64,000 nt of DNA from Streptantibioticus cattleyicolor NRRL 8057 = DSM 46488 (GTDB taxonomy: Bacteria > Actinomycetota > Actinomycetes > Streptomycetales > Streptomycetaceae): assembly GCF_000240165.1 (NCBI RefSeq), contig NC_017586.1, positions 806,001 to 870,000 on the forward strand. Direction: 5' to 3'. Shown one piece after another: positions 8,476-18,100 of this stretch (position 1 is its first letter; the number at the start of each line of letters is the position of its first letter). The notes beneath the pieces were generated by a model. The model ran no database searches and was not told the origin of the DNA. It saw only the letters and a list, made by a program, of their open reading frames with translations. The translations under genes and the position numbers were made by a program.

Positions 8476-9776
8476 GCGTGTTCGTCGGTGGCGGGGACCG
8501 GCGGGGCGGGCTGGGCCGGGAGGGGGACGGCTTCGGCGGGCGGGGTGCGGGCGGCGAGGAGGCGTACCAGGGGGTTGACGGAGGCGGTGGCGAGCAGGGC
8601 GGTGAGCAGCATGGCGGTGAAGACCTGGGCGTCGATGAGGCCGGCCTGGCGGCCCAGCGAGAGGATGAGCACCTCGCTCAGCCCTCTGCTGTTGACCAGC
8701 ACCGACAAGGTGGCCGAGGCGTGCGGGGTGAGCCGTAGCAGCCGGGCGGTGAGGTAGGCGCCGGTGAACTTGCCGCCCCAGGCCACGCAGAGGAACGCGG
8801 CGCACTCCAGGACGCCGCGCGTCCCCAGCGCCCCGATGTCGACCGAGAGCCCGGCCAGCGCGAAGAACACCGGCAGCAGCAGCGCCCCGGTGTGCCGCAG
8901 CGGCTCCTCCACCACGCGGCGCACCCCGGCCGGCAGGTCCCGTGGCATCACCAGGCCGAACAGGAAGGCGCCCAACACGGCGTGCACGCCGAGGCGTTCG
9001 GTGGCGCACGCGGACAGCAGGACGCCGCCGGCGGTCACCAGCAACAGCAGCAGCGGGCGTTCGCCGGCCGGGTCCGCGCGGCGCAGGAAGCGGGCGAGCA
9101 GCGGGCGCACCCCGGCGAGCATGACCACCGCGTAGCAGGCCGCCGGGGCCAGGGCGCCCAGCAGGTCCGTTGGTCCGGTGCGGTGGGCGGTGGCGAGCAG
9201 GACGACCACCGCGGACCAGGCGAAGAGCTCGGTGACCGCGCCGGAGGCGATGGCCATGGCGCCGGCCCGGGTGGCGTGCAGCCCGTTCTCGCCGACGATC
9301 CGGGCGAGGACGGCCAGTGCGCTGATGGACATCACCACGCCCATGAAGAGCGCGAAGACCACCGGGGAGGTGGTGCGGCCGGGGGGCGGGGACCAGCGGG
9401 TCAGGACGGTGAGGGCGAGGGCGACGGCGAGCAGGAAGGGGACGGCCAGCGAGGCGGCCGTGATGGCGAGCACCGAACGCAGCCGACCGCGCAGCAGGTG
9501 CAGGTCGAGTTCCCAGCCGGCGGTGAACAGGTAGAGCACGATGCCGACCTGGGCCACGGTCGCCAGGTGCGGGCGGGCCTCGGCGGGGAAGAGCCGGTCG
9601 GGCAGGTGGCCCGGGAGGAGCCCGAGCACGCTGGGCCCGAGCAGCAGCCCGGCCGCGATCTCGCCGACCACCACGGGCTGGTGGAGCCGTCGGCGCAGCG
9701 GGGTGAGGGCCACCCCGGCGAGGAGTACCACCGCGATGCCGGCCAGCACGGCCGCGTGGGACAGGGAAGCCTTCAT
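8472..9776 (-). CDS. CPA2-type cation/proton antiporter (KefB/NapA-like)
   Basis: This 434-residue integral membrane protein has about 12 hydrophobic segments. The first runs from residue 9 (AAVLAGIAVVLLAGVAL). The segment VVVGEIAAGLLLGPSVLGLLP and the LGAFLFGLVMP and FFALAGLSVDIG blocks are characteristic of CPA2 exchangers. Proteins of this type swap K+ or Na+ for protons, and short versions without a RCK/TrkA-N domain, as here, are common in actinobacteria. At the ion-binding helix, where family members usually have ND or DD before xxAW, this protein reads TELFAW at about residues 181-186. The ATG at 9776 precedes a clear first membrane helix. It converges on the GH31 gene with a 4-base stop overlap (8472-8475). 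Confidence 0.85.
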   Translation of the reverse strand: MKASLSHAAVLAGIAVVLLAGVALTPLRRRLHQPVVVGEIAAGLLLGPSVLGLLPGHLPDRLFPAEARPHLATVAQVGIVLYLFTAGWELDLHLLRGRLRSVLAITAASLAVPFLLAVALALTVLTRWSPPPGRTTSPVVFALFMGVVMSISALAVLARIVGENGLHATRAGAMAIASGAVTELFAWSAVVVLLATAHRTGPTDLLGALAPAACYAVVMLAGVRPLLARFLRRADPAGERPLLLLLVTAGGVLLSACATERLGVHAVLGAFLFGLVMPRDLPAGVRRVVEEPLRHTGALLLPVFFALAGLSVDIGALGTRGVLECAAFLCVAWGGKFTGAYLTARLLRLTPHASATLSVLVNSRGLSEVLILSLGRQAGLIDAQVFTAMLLTALLATASVNPLVRLLAARTPPAEAVPLPAQPAPPVPATDEHA

Positions 9777-10301
9777 CGCCCGCCGCCCTCCGTGTGCAGG
9801 GGCCGCACCGCCCGTGGGGGACGACCGCAACGTCCGTCCGGCCTGGCAGGGTATGCGGCATTCGGAGCCAGTATGGGCGTGCCGTCCGGTCCGGGGGACG
9901 GCAGCGGGCTTCTCCACCCGGACGAGGGAGATGTGCGATCTGGCTATTGTCGGCCCGGCGCAGGGCGGACGAAGCCGGGTACCGGGAGCGCCTCGCGGTG
10001 GAAGCTCGCCCGGGTCCAGGCGGCGGCCCCGGACGGCCTCGTGGACCTCGCGCGGCTCGGCGAGGGCGCGCGAGGTGAAGGACCGGCGGGCGGCACCACC
10101 CCCGTGGGCCCCGTCCCGCCGGTCCTGCTCGGGGTGACGCGCGGGTCCCGCGGCGTCGGGTGCGGCGCGCGGGGCGCGTTCGCCGTCCGGTCCGGCCACC
10201 GGCACCCGGCCGGCCCCGGCCGCGCCGTCGCCGGTCCAGACTGCCGACTCCGGTGTCAAGGCGGCGTCAACAACCGTCGATCAGCGCACAGTTGCCGGCA
10301 T
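9777..10301. other. Non-coding stretch upstream of the antiporter; possible gene relic
   Basis: No reading frame here has a ribosome site and a recognisable product. On the plus strand around 9950-10090, two frames give protein-like fragments (for example KLARVQAAAPDGLVDLARLG) that cannot be joined without frameshifts, which may be a decayed gene. The antiporter promoter should lie in the left part. No repeat or mobile-element end was seen. Confidence 0.35.
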
Positions 10302-10343
10302 GGCGAAGGGCCGGGGTGCGCGTGGCACCGCCGGCCCTTCGCC
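10302..10343 (-). terminator. Strong hairpin terminator of the conservon operon
   Basis: GGCGAAGGGCCGG (10302-10314) and CCGGCCCTTCGCC (10331-10343) are perfectly complementary over 13 bases. The loop itself folds through GGTGC and GCACC. The hairpin starts 12 bases after the cvnD stop. Confidence 0.8.
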
Positions 10344-10355
10344 GTGTCCGCCCGG

Positions 10356-10964
10356 TCAGGTGGCCGCGGGCTGCCGCCGCGCCGCGGAACGTTCCATGGC
10401 GTGCGACACCACCGCGATCAGCACCTCCTTGACCGAGGCCCGGTCGCGCGCGTCGCACAGCAGCAACGGCACGTGGGCGTCGAGGTCGAGGGCGTCCCGT
10501 ACCGTCTCCACCGGGTAGCGGTCGGCGCCGTCGAAGCAGTTGACGGCGACCGCGAAGGCGATGCCGCGCCGCTCGAAGTAGTCGATGGCGGCGAAGGAGT
10601 CCTCCAGCCGGCGGGTGTCGGCGAGCACCACGGCACCGAGGGCGCCTTGGGCCAGCTCGTCCCACAGGAACCAGAACCGCTCCTGTCCGGGGGTGCCGAA
10701 CAGGTAGAGCACCAGGTCCTCGCGGAGCGTGATGCGGCCGAAGTCCATGGCCACCGTGGTGGTGTGCTTGCCCTCCACCCCGGCGACGTCGTCCACCGGC
10801 CGGCCCGCCTCGGTGAGCGCCTCCTCGGTGCGCAGCGGCCGGATCTCGCTGACCGCGCCGACCAGGGTGGTCTTGCCCACCCCGAAGCCGCCGGCCACCA
10901 GGATCTTCAGCGCCACCGGTTCGGCGGCGGCTGCGCGGCGGCGCTCAGCACGCCCGAACACCAT
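10356..10964 (-). CDS. cvnD: Conservon GTP/ATP-binding protein CvnD
   Basis: This 202-residue Ras-like small GTPase is the last member of a CvnABCD conservon. The P-loop GGFGVGKTT is at about residues 25-33. A DFGR segment precedes LYLFGTPGQERFWF, the switch II-like region, and AVNCFDGADRYP occupies the NKxD region, where Asn-Cys-Phe-Asp replaces the canonical sequence. In known conservons the four proteins form a membrane-associated complex resembling eukaryotic G-protein signalling, with CvnD as the nucleotide switch. The ATG at 10964 follows AGGAGAA. It is separated by 30 bases from cvnC and followed by a terminator. Which conservon paralogue this is cannot be told from the window. Confidence 0.92.
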   Translation of the reverse strand: MVFGRAERRRAAAAEPVALKILVAGGFGVGKTTLVGAVSEIRPLRTEEALTEAGRPVDDVAGVEGKHTTTVAMDFGRITLREDLVLYLFGTPGQERFWFLWDELAQGALGAVVLADTRRLEDSFAAIDYFERRGIAFAVAVNCFDGADRYPVETVRDALDLDAHVPLLLCDARDRASVKEVLIAVVSHAMERSAARRQPAAT

Positions 10965-10994
10965 CGTTGTTCTCCTGTCGATCCGTGGTCGGGC

Positions 10995-11384
10995 TCACAA
11001 CGCCCGCAGGCCATTGATCACATCCCGCAGGATGTTCTCGTCCGGCAGCTCCGCCGGGGGCACCGGACGGGTCACCCGGACCAGTCCGTCGTCCAGCAGG
11101 TCGCCGATGAGCACCCGCAACACCCCGACCGGCAGGTCCAGTTCGGCCGCGAGTTCGGCCACCGAGACCGGCTCGGCCTGGCAGCGGTGCAGGATGTCCA
11201 GGTGCTCCGGGGAGAAGGTGTGGTCCAGATCGCCCGGATCCTCGGTGTCCTCGTCGGTGAAGACCAGGGCGATCAGGTCGAGCCGGTCCTCGGCGGCGTG
11301 GCTGGTGCGGCCCCGCGTCATGGCGTACGGCCGCACCACCGGCCCCGCCGCGTCGTCGAACCACCGATCCGCTTCGGAACTCAT
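10995..11384 (-). CDS. cvnC: Conservon DUF742 protein CvnC
   Basis: This 129-residue DUF742 protein starts MSSEADRWFDDAAGPVVRPY. That segment, with YAMTRGRT, is diagnostic of CvnC. The C-terminal half (VSVAELAAELDLPVGVLRVL, then IGDLLDDGLV) is a winged-helix-like fold. In conservons CvnC is the putative effector or DNA-binding-like partner of the CvnD GTPase. It begins 9 bases after the cvnB stop, which indicates co-translation. An acidic insert (TDEDTEDPGD) around residues 43-52 carries no obvious motif. Confidence 0.92.
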   Translation of the reverse strand: MSSEADRWFDDAAGPVVRPYAMTRGRTSHAAEDRLDLIALVFTDEDTEDPGDLDHTFSPEHLDILHRCQAEPVSVAELAAELDLPVGVLRVLIGDLLDDGLVRVTRPVPPAELPDENILRDVINGLRAL

Positions 11385-11393
11385 ATCACCTCA

Positions 11394-11798
11394 TCACCCC
11401 GAGACGCGGGGCGCCGTGCCCAGGTGGGCGCCGACCCGCTTGACCAGCAGCGCCATCTCGTAGGCGACCTGGCCGACGTCGGAGTCGGCGTCGGCGAGCA
11501 CGGCCAGGCAGCTGCCGTCCCCGGCCGCGGTGACGAAGAGGAACGCCTGCTCCAGCTCGACCATGGTCTGCCGGACCTGGCCGGCGTCGAAGTGCCGGCC
11601 GACGCCCTTGGCGAGGCTGTGGAACCCGGAGGCCACCGCCGCCAGGTGCTCGGAGTCCTCACGGGACAGATCCTTGGAGGAGCCGGTGGCCAGCCCGTCC
11701 CCGGAGAGCACGAGTGCCTTGCGGATGCTGGCCACCCGGTCGACCAGATCGTCCAGCAGCCAGTTGAGCTCGCCCGTCGGGCCCGATGGTGCGGTCAT
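11394..11798 (-). CDS. cvnB: Conservon roadblock/LC7 protein CvnB
   Basis: This 134-residue Roadblock/LC7-fold protein begins with the typical LNWLLDDLVDRVASIRKALV, followed by LVLSGDGLATGSS and VAYEMALLVKRVG. Such proteins act as scaffolds or GTPase regulators, and in conservons CvnB pairs with CvnD. The start ATG overlaps the cvnA stop as ATGA (11795-11798), which suggests translational coupling to the sensor kinase. Confidence 0.93.
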   Translation of the reverse strand: MTAPSGPTGELNWLLDDLVDRVASIRKALVLSGDGLATGSSKDLSREDSEHLAAVASGFHSLAKGVGRHFDAGQVRQTMVELEQAFLFVTAAGDGSCLAVLADADSDVGQVAYEMALLVKRVGAHLGTAPRVSG

Positions 11799-14416
11799 CG
11801 ACCGTCCCCCTCCGATGTCGTTCCTGTGTCGTCGCCGCCCGGACCGGTCGGCCGGTCCGGGACGGTGAGGTCGTCGGCTTCCTCGCGGCCACGTTGCCAG
11901 CCGCGTTGCAACGAGGCCATCCGGGACCGTACTTCATCGGCGTCGCGGTCGTCGGTGGCCGGTGCGGCGGCGCCCGGCGTGGCGGTCCGCGTCCGGGTGG
12001 TGTCGTCGGCGCGCAGCTGCGGGGCCAGGCTCGCCTGGCGGATCCGGCGCGGCAGACCGCCCGGGGTGGCCTGGGGCGCGGGCCGTTGCTCCCGTCCGGC
12101 CGCGTCCCCGCCCGGGGCGGTGGTGCGGCGGACGCCGTCGACCGTACGGCCGTTGTCGGCGACGAGGACGGGGGCGTGGCGGCGGCGCGGCAGCGGAACC
12201 GGGGCGTCCGGCCGGGCGGACGGCTCCGGGCCCTCCGGCCGCGCGGACCGGTCGGTGGCCGGGGCCAGGCCGAGCCGGTCGGCGCGCTGCTCGGCGATTT
12301 CGAAGCGGCGGGTGCGGGCCGGGACCTCCTCGCACGGGGCCTCGGCCACCAGGCCCCATTCGCGGAACGCCTCGTCGCCGCCGCCGTCCGTCACCGGCAG
12401 CTCGATCTCGTCCGGCAGCCCGCGGTCACCGGCCGGTTCCCGGACGGCCTGGCGGGCGACGGCGGCGGGAGCCCGCTGCTCCCCGGTGTCGGAGTCCCCG
12501 ATGCCCTCGGTGAGCAGGGCGGTGGGGATGAGCACCACCGCGGTGGTGCCGCCGTACGGGGATTCGCGCAGCGAGACGCGTACGCCCTGGCGCTGGGCGA
12601 GGCGGCTGACCACGAAGAGGCCGAGGCGGTCGGTGTCGGAGAGTTCGAACTCCGGTGTCTCGGCGAGCCGCAGGTTGGCGTCGAGCAGCGCGTCGGGGGT
12701 GAGCCCGAGGCCCCGGTCGTCGATCTCCAGCACGAAGCCGTTGGCCACCCGTTCGCCGTGCACCTGGACGGTGGTGTGCGGGGGTGAGAAGACGGTGGCG
12801 TTCTCGATGAGTTCGGCCACCAGGTGGGTGATGTCGGCGACCGCGGGGCCGGCCACGCCGATCCTCGGCAGGCGGCGCACCTCGACGCGTTCGTAGTCCT
12901 CCACCTCGGCGACGGCCGCGCGCACCACGTCCATCAGCGGCACGGGTTTGCGCCACTGCCGGGAGGGGGCGGCGCCGGAGAGGATGACCAGGCCCTCGGC
13001 GTGCCGACGCATGCGGGTGGTCATGTGGTCCAGCTTGAACAGGTCGGCGAGCTCCCGGGCGTCCTCGGTGCGCCGTTCCATGGTGTCCAGCAGGGTGAGC
13101 TGGCGGTGGAGCAGCACCTGGTTGCGGCGGGCGAGGTTGACGAAGACGTCGGAGATGCCGCGCCGCAGGTCGGCCTGGCGCACCGCGGCCTCGACTGCGG
13201 CGCGCTGGAGGGTGTTGAGGGCCCGGCCCACCGCGCCCATCTCGTCCTCCGGGTACTCCAGGCGCGGCACCTCGGTGTCGACGTCCACCTCCTCGCCCGC
13301 GGCGAGCCGGCGCATCACGCGGGGCAGCCGGGTGCCGGACGCCTCCTGGGCCTCCTTGCGCAGCGCGGACAGGTCGCGGGCGAGGGAGCGGCCGGTACGC
13401 AGCGAGACGACCACCGAGACGAGCACGGCCAGCAGTCCGAAACCGCCCGCGACACCCGCCTTGACCAGCACCCCGACGGCGAACGGGGTCACCCGGCCCT
13501 TGTAGTTCTCGGCCGCCTGGCGGTCCAGCGACGCCAGGTCGCCGAGGACCGAGCCGGCGGTGGCCTGCCAGTCGCCGGCCGAGACCACCAGGCCGTCGGA
13601 GGAGCCCGGTTCGGGGTGGGCGTCCACGTCGGCGCCGACGATCCGGTCCTCGGCGGAGCGCAGCGCCCGGCCGGTGGCGGAGTTCCAGTAGTCGTCGAAG
13701 AGCCGGCTGTCGGAGGCGGGCAGCAGTTGCGGGTAGGTGTCGAAGAGCAGCCGCCGCTGGGCCACCGCGTCGGCGAACTGGAGCTGCTGGGCGTGGGTGA
13801 GGCGGCCGGCGGCCAGCCCCGCCGAGTAGACCGCGTCCTCCCGGGCCGCCGCCTCCCGGCCCCGGGACAGCTCGGTGAGCACCCGGGCCTGGCGGTCCAG
13901 GGCCACGCTCTGCAGCGGGTTGAGGCCGTGGAAGAAGCTGTAGTACGGGTCGATCTCGTCGTTGTAGGCGGTGAACGCGGCGGTGGTGGCGATCTGGCCG
14001 TCGTCCACCTTGCGGCGCACCGTCTCCAGGTCTGCGGCCTGCGCGACCAGTCCGTCGAGCCGGTGCAGCGAGGCGGCGTCGAGCCGGTTGCGCAGATCGG
14101 CGTTGCGGCTGTTGTCGCGGACCACGCCGACCGCCTTGTCGGTGGCCTGCTCGGCGGTGCGCAGGTCGCGCAGGGAGCCCGGCCGGTGCGGATCGGCCAG
14201 CCGGACCAGGGCGGCCTTGCGCTCCTCGGCGAGCGCCTCGATGGCGTTCTCGACCGGGTACCCGATCTTGTCGGTCACCCGCTCGACGTCGAAGAGGGCG
14301 AACACCCCGCGGCTGGTGATCCAGGCCGCGAACGCCCAGATCGCGACGAGGGACACCAACGGCACCAGCAGCAGCGCCACGATCTTCCGACGGATCGACT
14401 TCCCGCGAAAGCGCAT
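11795..14416 (-). CDS. cvnA: Conservon sensor histidine-kinase-like protein CvnA
   Basis: This 873-residue membrane protein opens the conservon. A first membrane helix lies at about residues 13-34 (IVALLLVPLVSLVAIWAFAA). It is followed by an extracytoplasmic nitrate/sulfonate-sensing type helical domain (about 40-310), a second helix (GFGLLAVLVSVVVSL) and a HAMP region. The ATPase domain (about 500-690) has the N box HLVAELIENATVFSPP and the G1 segment EIDDRGLGL. No clear phospho-accepting H-box His is visible in its usual context, as is common in CvnA. The last 180 residues are Pro/Ala/Arg-rich and disordered. The ATG at 14416 begins MRFRGKSIRRK, a basic stretch before the first helix. It is divergent from the small membrane protein gene at 14693. 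Confidence 0.92.
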   Translation of the reverse strand: MRFRGKSIRRKIVALLLVPLVSLVAIWAFAAWITSRGVFALFDVERVTDKIGYPVENAIEALAEERKAALVRLADPHRPGSLRDLRTAEQATDKAVGVVRDNSRNADLRNRLDAASLHRLDGLVAQAADLETVRRKVDDGQIATTAAFTAYNDEIDPYYSFFHGLNPLQSVALDRQARVLTELSRGREAAAREDAVYSAGLAAGRLTHAQQLQFADAVAQRRLLFDTYPQLLPASDSRLFDDYWNSATGRALRSAEDRIVGADVDAHPEPGSSDGLVVSAGDWQATAGSVLGDLASLDRQAAENYKGRVTPFAVGVLVKAGVAGGFGLLAVLVSVVVSLRTGRSLARDLSALRKEAQEASGTRLPRVMRRLAAGEEVDVDTEVPRLEYPEDEMGAVGRALNTLQRAAVEAAVRQADLRRGISDVFVNLARRNQVLLHRQLTLLDTMERRTEDARELADLFKLDHMTTRMRRHAEGLVILSGAAPSRQWRKPVPLMDVVRAAVAEVEDYERVEVRRLPRIGVAGPAVADITHLVAELIENATVFSPPHTTVQVHGERVANGFVLEIDDRGLGLTPDALLDANLRLAETPEFELSDTDRLGLFVVSRLAQRQGVRVSLRESPYGGTTAVVLIPTALLTEGIGDSDTGEQRAPAAVARQAVREPAGDRGLPDEIELPVTDGGGDEAFREWGLVAEAPCEEVPARTRRFEIAEQRADRLGLAPATDRSARPEGPEPSARPDAPVPLPRRRHAPVLVADNGRTVDGVRRTTAPGGDAAGREQRPAPQATPGGLPRRIRQASLAPQLRADDTTRTRTATPGAAAPATDDRDADEVRSRMASLQRGWQRGREEADDLTVPDRPTGPGGDDTGTTSEGDGR

Positions 14417-14692
14417 GGCCTCCCCAACGTCGGCCCCTGACCTCGGGGCGTGGTCCGTGAAACGGCGTGAGCCTACTACTGTCGGGTGACCAACTCGAAA
14501 GCCAGTCCTCCGCATGACGGCCAACCAATCCGGACGTATTGTCATTCTTCGTACGGTGAAGGCCGGTTTACGGCACAGGGACGCCTCCCGGTGCGGGACC
14601 GGGAATATCCGGCGCGCAGGCGGGCAGTCAACCGGGAGCCGGGTGTTTCCGCGTCGGCGCGGCCGGGTCGGCATCGGGAGGAGCGCAGCACG

Positions 14693-15127
14693 ATGGACAT
14701 CCAGTCCCGTGGCATCACGCCCGCAGGCACGTGCCCACCGCCCCGACGGCCGCTGTGGGTGGAGGAGCCGGCGGGCCGGCCGCGGCTGCCGGACCCGGTG
14801 CGGCGGGCGGCGGTACGGGCCGGCCTGGTCGTGGCGTTCACCCTGATCGAGGCGGTGGTCGCGGTGCTGGCCACGGTGGCCGGCGTGTGGCTGGCCGCGC
14901 CCGCCCTGCTGTGCGCGGTGGCCAGCACGGTGGCGGCCACCTGGGCGGTGGTCGACGTCTGGGTGACCCGTCAGGTGTGGAGCCAGCGGTACGGGGTGGT
15001 CTCCACCCCGAGCAGCGTGGCCCGGGCCCGGCGCCGGGAGGGCCGCCGCGAGCGCCGGGCCGCCCGGGCCGCGGCCCGCGCCGCCGAACGCGCCCGTGCC
15101 CGCGGCGGCCTGATGTCGGGTACCTGA
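14693..15127 (+). CDS. Small membrane protein of unknown function
   Basis: This 144-residue protein has two adjacent predicted membrane segments at about residues 45-85 (AGLVVAFTLIEAVVAVLATV, then VWLAAPALLCAVASTVAATW). The C-terminal tail is extremely Arg/Ala-rich (ARARRREGRRERRAARAAA) and probably cytoplasmic and nucleic-acid- or membrane-contacting. The ATG at 14693 has a GGGAGGAG ribosome site. It is divergent from the conservon and converges on the SMC-like gene, whose stop is only 15 bases away. No family is recognised. Its position next to two chromosome- or membrane-associated systems is suggestive only. Confidence 0.75.
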   Translation: MDIQSRGITPAGTCPPPRRPLWVEEPAGRPRLPDPVRRAAVRAGLVVAFTLIEAVVAVLATVAGVWLAAPALLCAVASTVAATWAVVDVWVTRQVWSQRYGVVSTPSSVARARRREGRRERRAARAAARAAERARARGGLMSGT

Positions 15128-15142
15128 GAGGGGCGCCGCCGG

Positions 15143-18100
15143 TCAGGACGACGGGGCCGGGGCGGACGGCTCGGGGGGCCTGCGAAACATCCGGGTGGCG
15201 GTGACCTCGCCGTGCATCTGCTCGCCCGCCGGATCGGCCTGGGGCAGGCCGGGACGCAGGTGCTCCTCGACGCTGATGTACTTCAGCCCGGCCCGCAGGT
15301 CGGCGTCGTTGCGCAACCGGACCACCAGCGGGAACTCGGCGAGCGCGGTGGTGTCGAAGAGCCCGGTGGTGTAGATCAGCTGCACCCCGAGGGCGTCGGC
15401 GACGGCCCGCTGGAGCTCCAGCAGATAGGTGGCGTTGGCCCGGCCGATCGGGTTGTCCAGGAAGAGCGTTCCGGCGTGCCGCTGGCGGTCGCGCCCGCTG
15501 TCGTTGCTGCGCAGCGCGGCCATGGTGCAGTACAGCGCGATGGCGGCGGTCAGCAACTGGCCGCCGGAGAAGACGTCGCCCATCTGCCCGACCGGCACCC
15601 GTTCGGCGCGCAGCACGGCGTCCGGCTTGAGGATCTCCACCGCCACGCCGCGCGGCTCCAGGGCCGCCTGGACGCCGCGCAGCAGCAGCGTCATGCCGTC
15701 CCGGCGCAGGTCGGAGTTCTTGCGTACGGCCGCGCGGGTGGCCTCGTCGATGACCTCGCCGAGGCGTTCGGTGAGAGTGGCCTGGTCGGGGTCGTCGAAG
15801 CGGATGCGCAGGAACTCCTGGCCGGACCACTCCCCCAGTCCGTCCGGGAGCCGGGAGAGCCGTTGCGCCGAACGCAGGGTGGCGAGCGCCGCCTCCACCA
15901 GGCCGCGCAGCCGGTCCACGATGCTGTCGCGGTTCCGTTCGAGCTGGGAGAGTTCGTCGCTGAGCACCCGCAGCCGGGGGGCGAACGCGGCGGCCCAGGC
16001 GGCGGCGTGTTCGGGCAGCGCGGCGGCGGGCAGTTCGCGGATCTGCTGCCGGGCGGGGGTACGCACCTGTTCGTAGCGGGTGGCGTTGGCGTGCCGGACC
16101 AGTTGGTCGCAGGCGTCCCGGACGTGCGACTCGGCGGCCGACAGCTCGGCGGCGCAGCCCCGCAGCGCGCGGCGGGCCTCGGTGGCGTCCTGCCGGGCCT
16201 CCTGGGGGGTGCCCGGGTACGGCTGCGGGGGCTCCTCCTCGGCGGATTCCTGGCCGCCGCCGTCGCGGAGCAGGTCGCGCAGGAGGGCCGCCGTCTCGCC
16301 GAACGCCCCGGCGGCCTCCTCGGCGGCCTGGTGGGCGTGGCGCAGCCCGGCGTGGCGTTCCCGGGCCTCGGCCAACTCCTCGGTGCGGGCGGCCAGTTCG
16401 GCGCCGACCTTGCGCAGCAGGCTCTGCGCGTGCTCGACGCCCACCGGTACCAGGTCGTCGGTGAGTGCGGCGTGGGCGTCGGCGCCGTCGGGGGCGAGGC
16501 GTTCGGCCTCGCCGCGGAGTCTGCCGAGGAGTTCGCTGGCGGCGTCCATCCGGGACTCGATGCGCTGCACCAGGGCCTCGGCGCGGGCGGCGGCGGCCTG
16601 CCGGGAGGGTCCGTCGGCGCCGTCGGGGCCTTCGAGGAGCTGGGCGGCGCGGGTGCGGACCTTGTTGGTGAGCCGGTCGAGTTCGGCCAGGGTGGCGCTC
16701 TCGTCGCTCTCCGCGCGGGCCTGTTCGGCCCGCAGGTCGGCGCCGACGCCCACCTTCTCGTAGAGCCGGGAGGCGGCCCGGTACGCCTCGCGCAGTTCGG
16801 CCAGCGGGGCGCGGACCGGTTCGGTGTCCGGCGGCAGGTGCTCGGGGGCACCGGCGATCTCGGCGCGTTCGGCACGCAGGGTGCGGACGGTGCGGCGGGC
16901 GTCGTCGGCGGCGCGCTGGGCGGCCCGGCGGTCCTCGTCGCAGGAGCGGGCGCGGGCCAGGCAGGTCTCGGCGCGTTCCTCGGCCTCGGCGGCCTCCTCG
17001 GCGAGTTCGCGCAGGCGCCGCTGCCAGGTGGCGCGTTCCCGCAGCCGGAAGGCGAGGCCGGCCAGGGCGTCGGCGCGGCGCCGGGCGAGGCGGGCGGTCT
17101 CCTCACGCTCGTCACGGACCCGGACGGCCTGGGCGGCGGCCTCCTCGGCGGCGGCCCGGTCGGCGCGGGCCTCCTCCAGGTGGGCGCGGGCGGCCTCGGC
17201 GGTCTGCCGGGCGGCGTCGACGGCGGCGGCGAGTTCGGCCAGGCGTCCGGCCGGGCAGGAGGAACGCCAGGAGGCGAGGCGGGCGGCGAGTTCCCGGTCG
17301 TGGGCGAGGCGGGTGGCGAGGACGCGGATCTCCTCGTCGCGGGCGGCGGCCCGGGCCCGCAGCTCGCGCCGTTCGCCGTCGGCGGCCTGTTCGTCGTGCA
17401 TCGCCGGGTTCGGCGGCACCAGGAAGACATCGTCGGCGGCGGGACCGGCGGGCGGCGGGGCCAGCAGCGCGGCGGCGGTGCCGACGGCCACCGTGGACCG
17501 CGGCAGCAGCGCGGCCTCGGCCAGCACCTGACGTGCCCGGCGGTAGCTGCCGGGGTCGGTGACGACGACGCCGTCGACGAGTTCGGGGCGGGCGGCGAGC
17601 ACCGCGGCGTGGTCGGCCGGGTCGACGGACTGGGCCAGGTAGCGCCAGCCGGGGAGCGCGGGCACGCCGTGCTCACCGAGGTGTTCGACGGTGGCGAGGA
17701 CGTCCGGGCCGGGTGGCAGGAGTCCGCCGTCACCGAGGGCGGCGAGGATGCGGGAGTCGTCGGCGGCCTGGGTGCGCAGGTCGAACAGGTGGCGTTCGGC
17801 GGCGGCGACCGAGCCGTTCAGCAGGTCGAGCAGGGTCTCGGCGGCGCGGTCGAGGTCGGCGGCGCCGAACGGGACGGCCGTCCGGTCGGCGTCCCCGTCC
17901 CCGTTCCCGTCGCCGGTGCGCGGGGCCGGGATGGCGCCGCCCGGCGCCGACGGGGCGGGCAGCCCGAGGAGTTCGGCGAAGCGTTCCTGGCCGGCCAGGG
18001 CTTCGGCGGTACGGTGCTCGGCGGCGTGGGCGGCCTCGGCGGCCTGGCGGGCGTCGACGGCGCGGGCGTCGGCGAGTTCGGCGCGGGCTTCGCGGGCCGC

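Noticed and set aside
8472..10964. Natural-product gene cluster around the antiporter and conservon
   Set aside because: No biosynthetic enzyme, carrier protein or pathway regulator is present; all genes are of core or housekeeping type.
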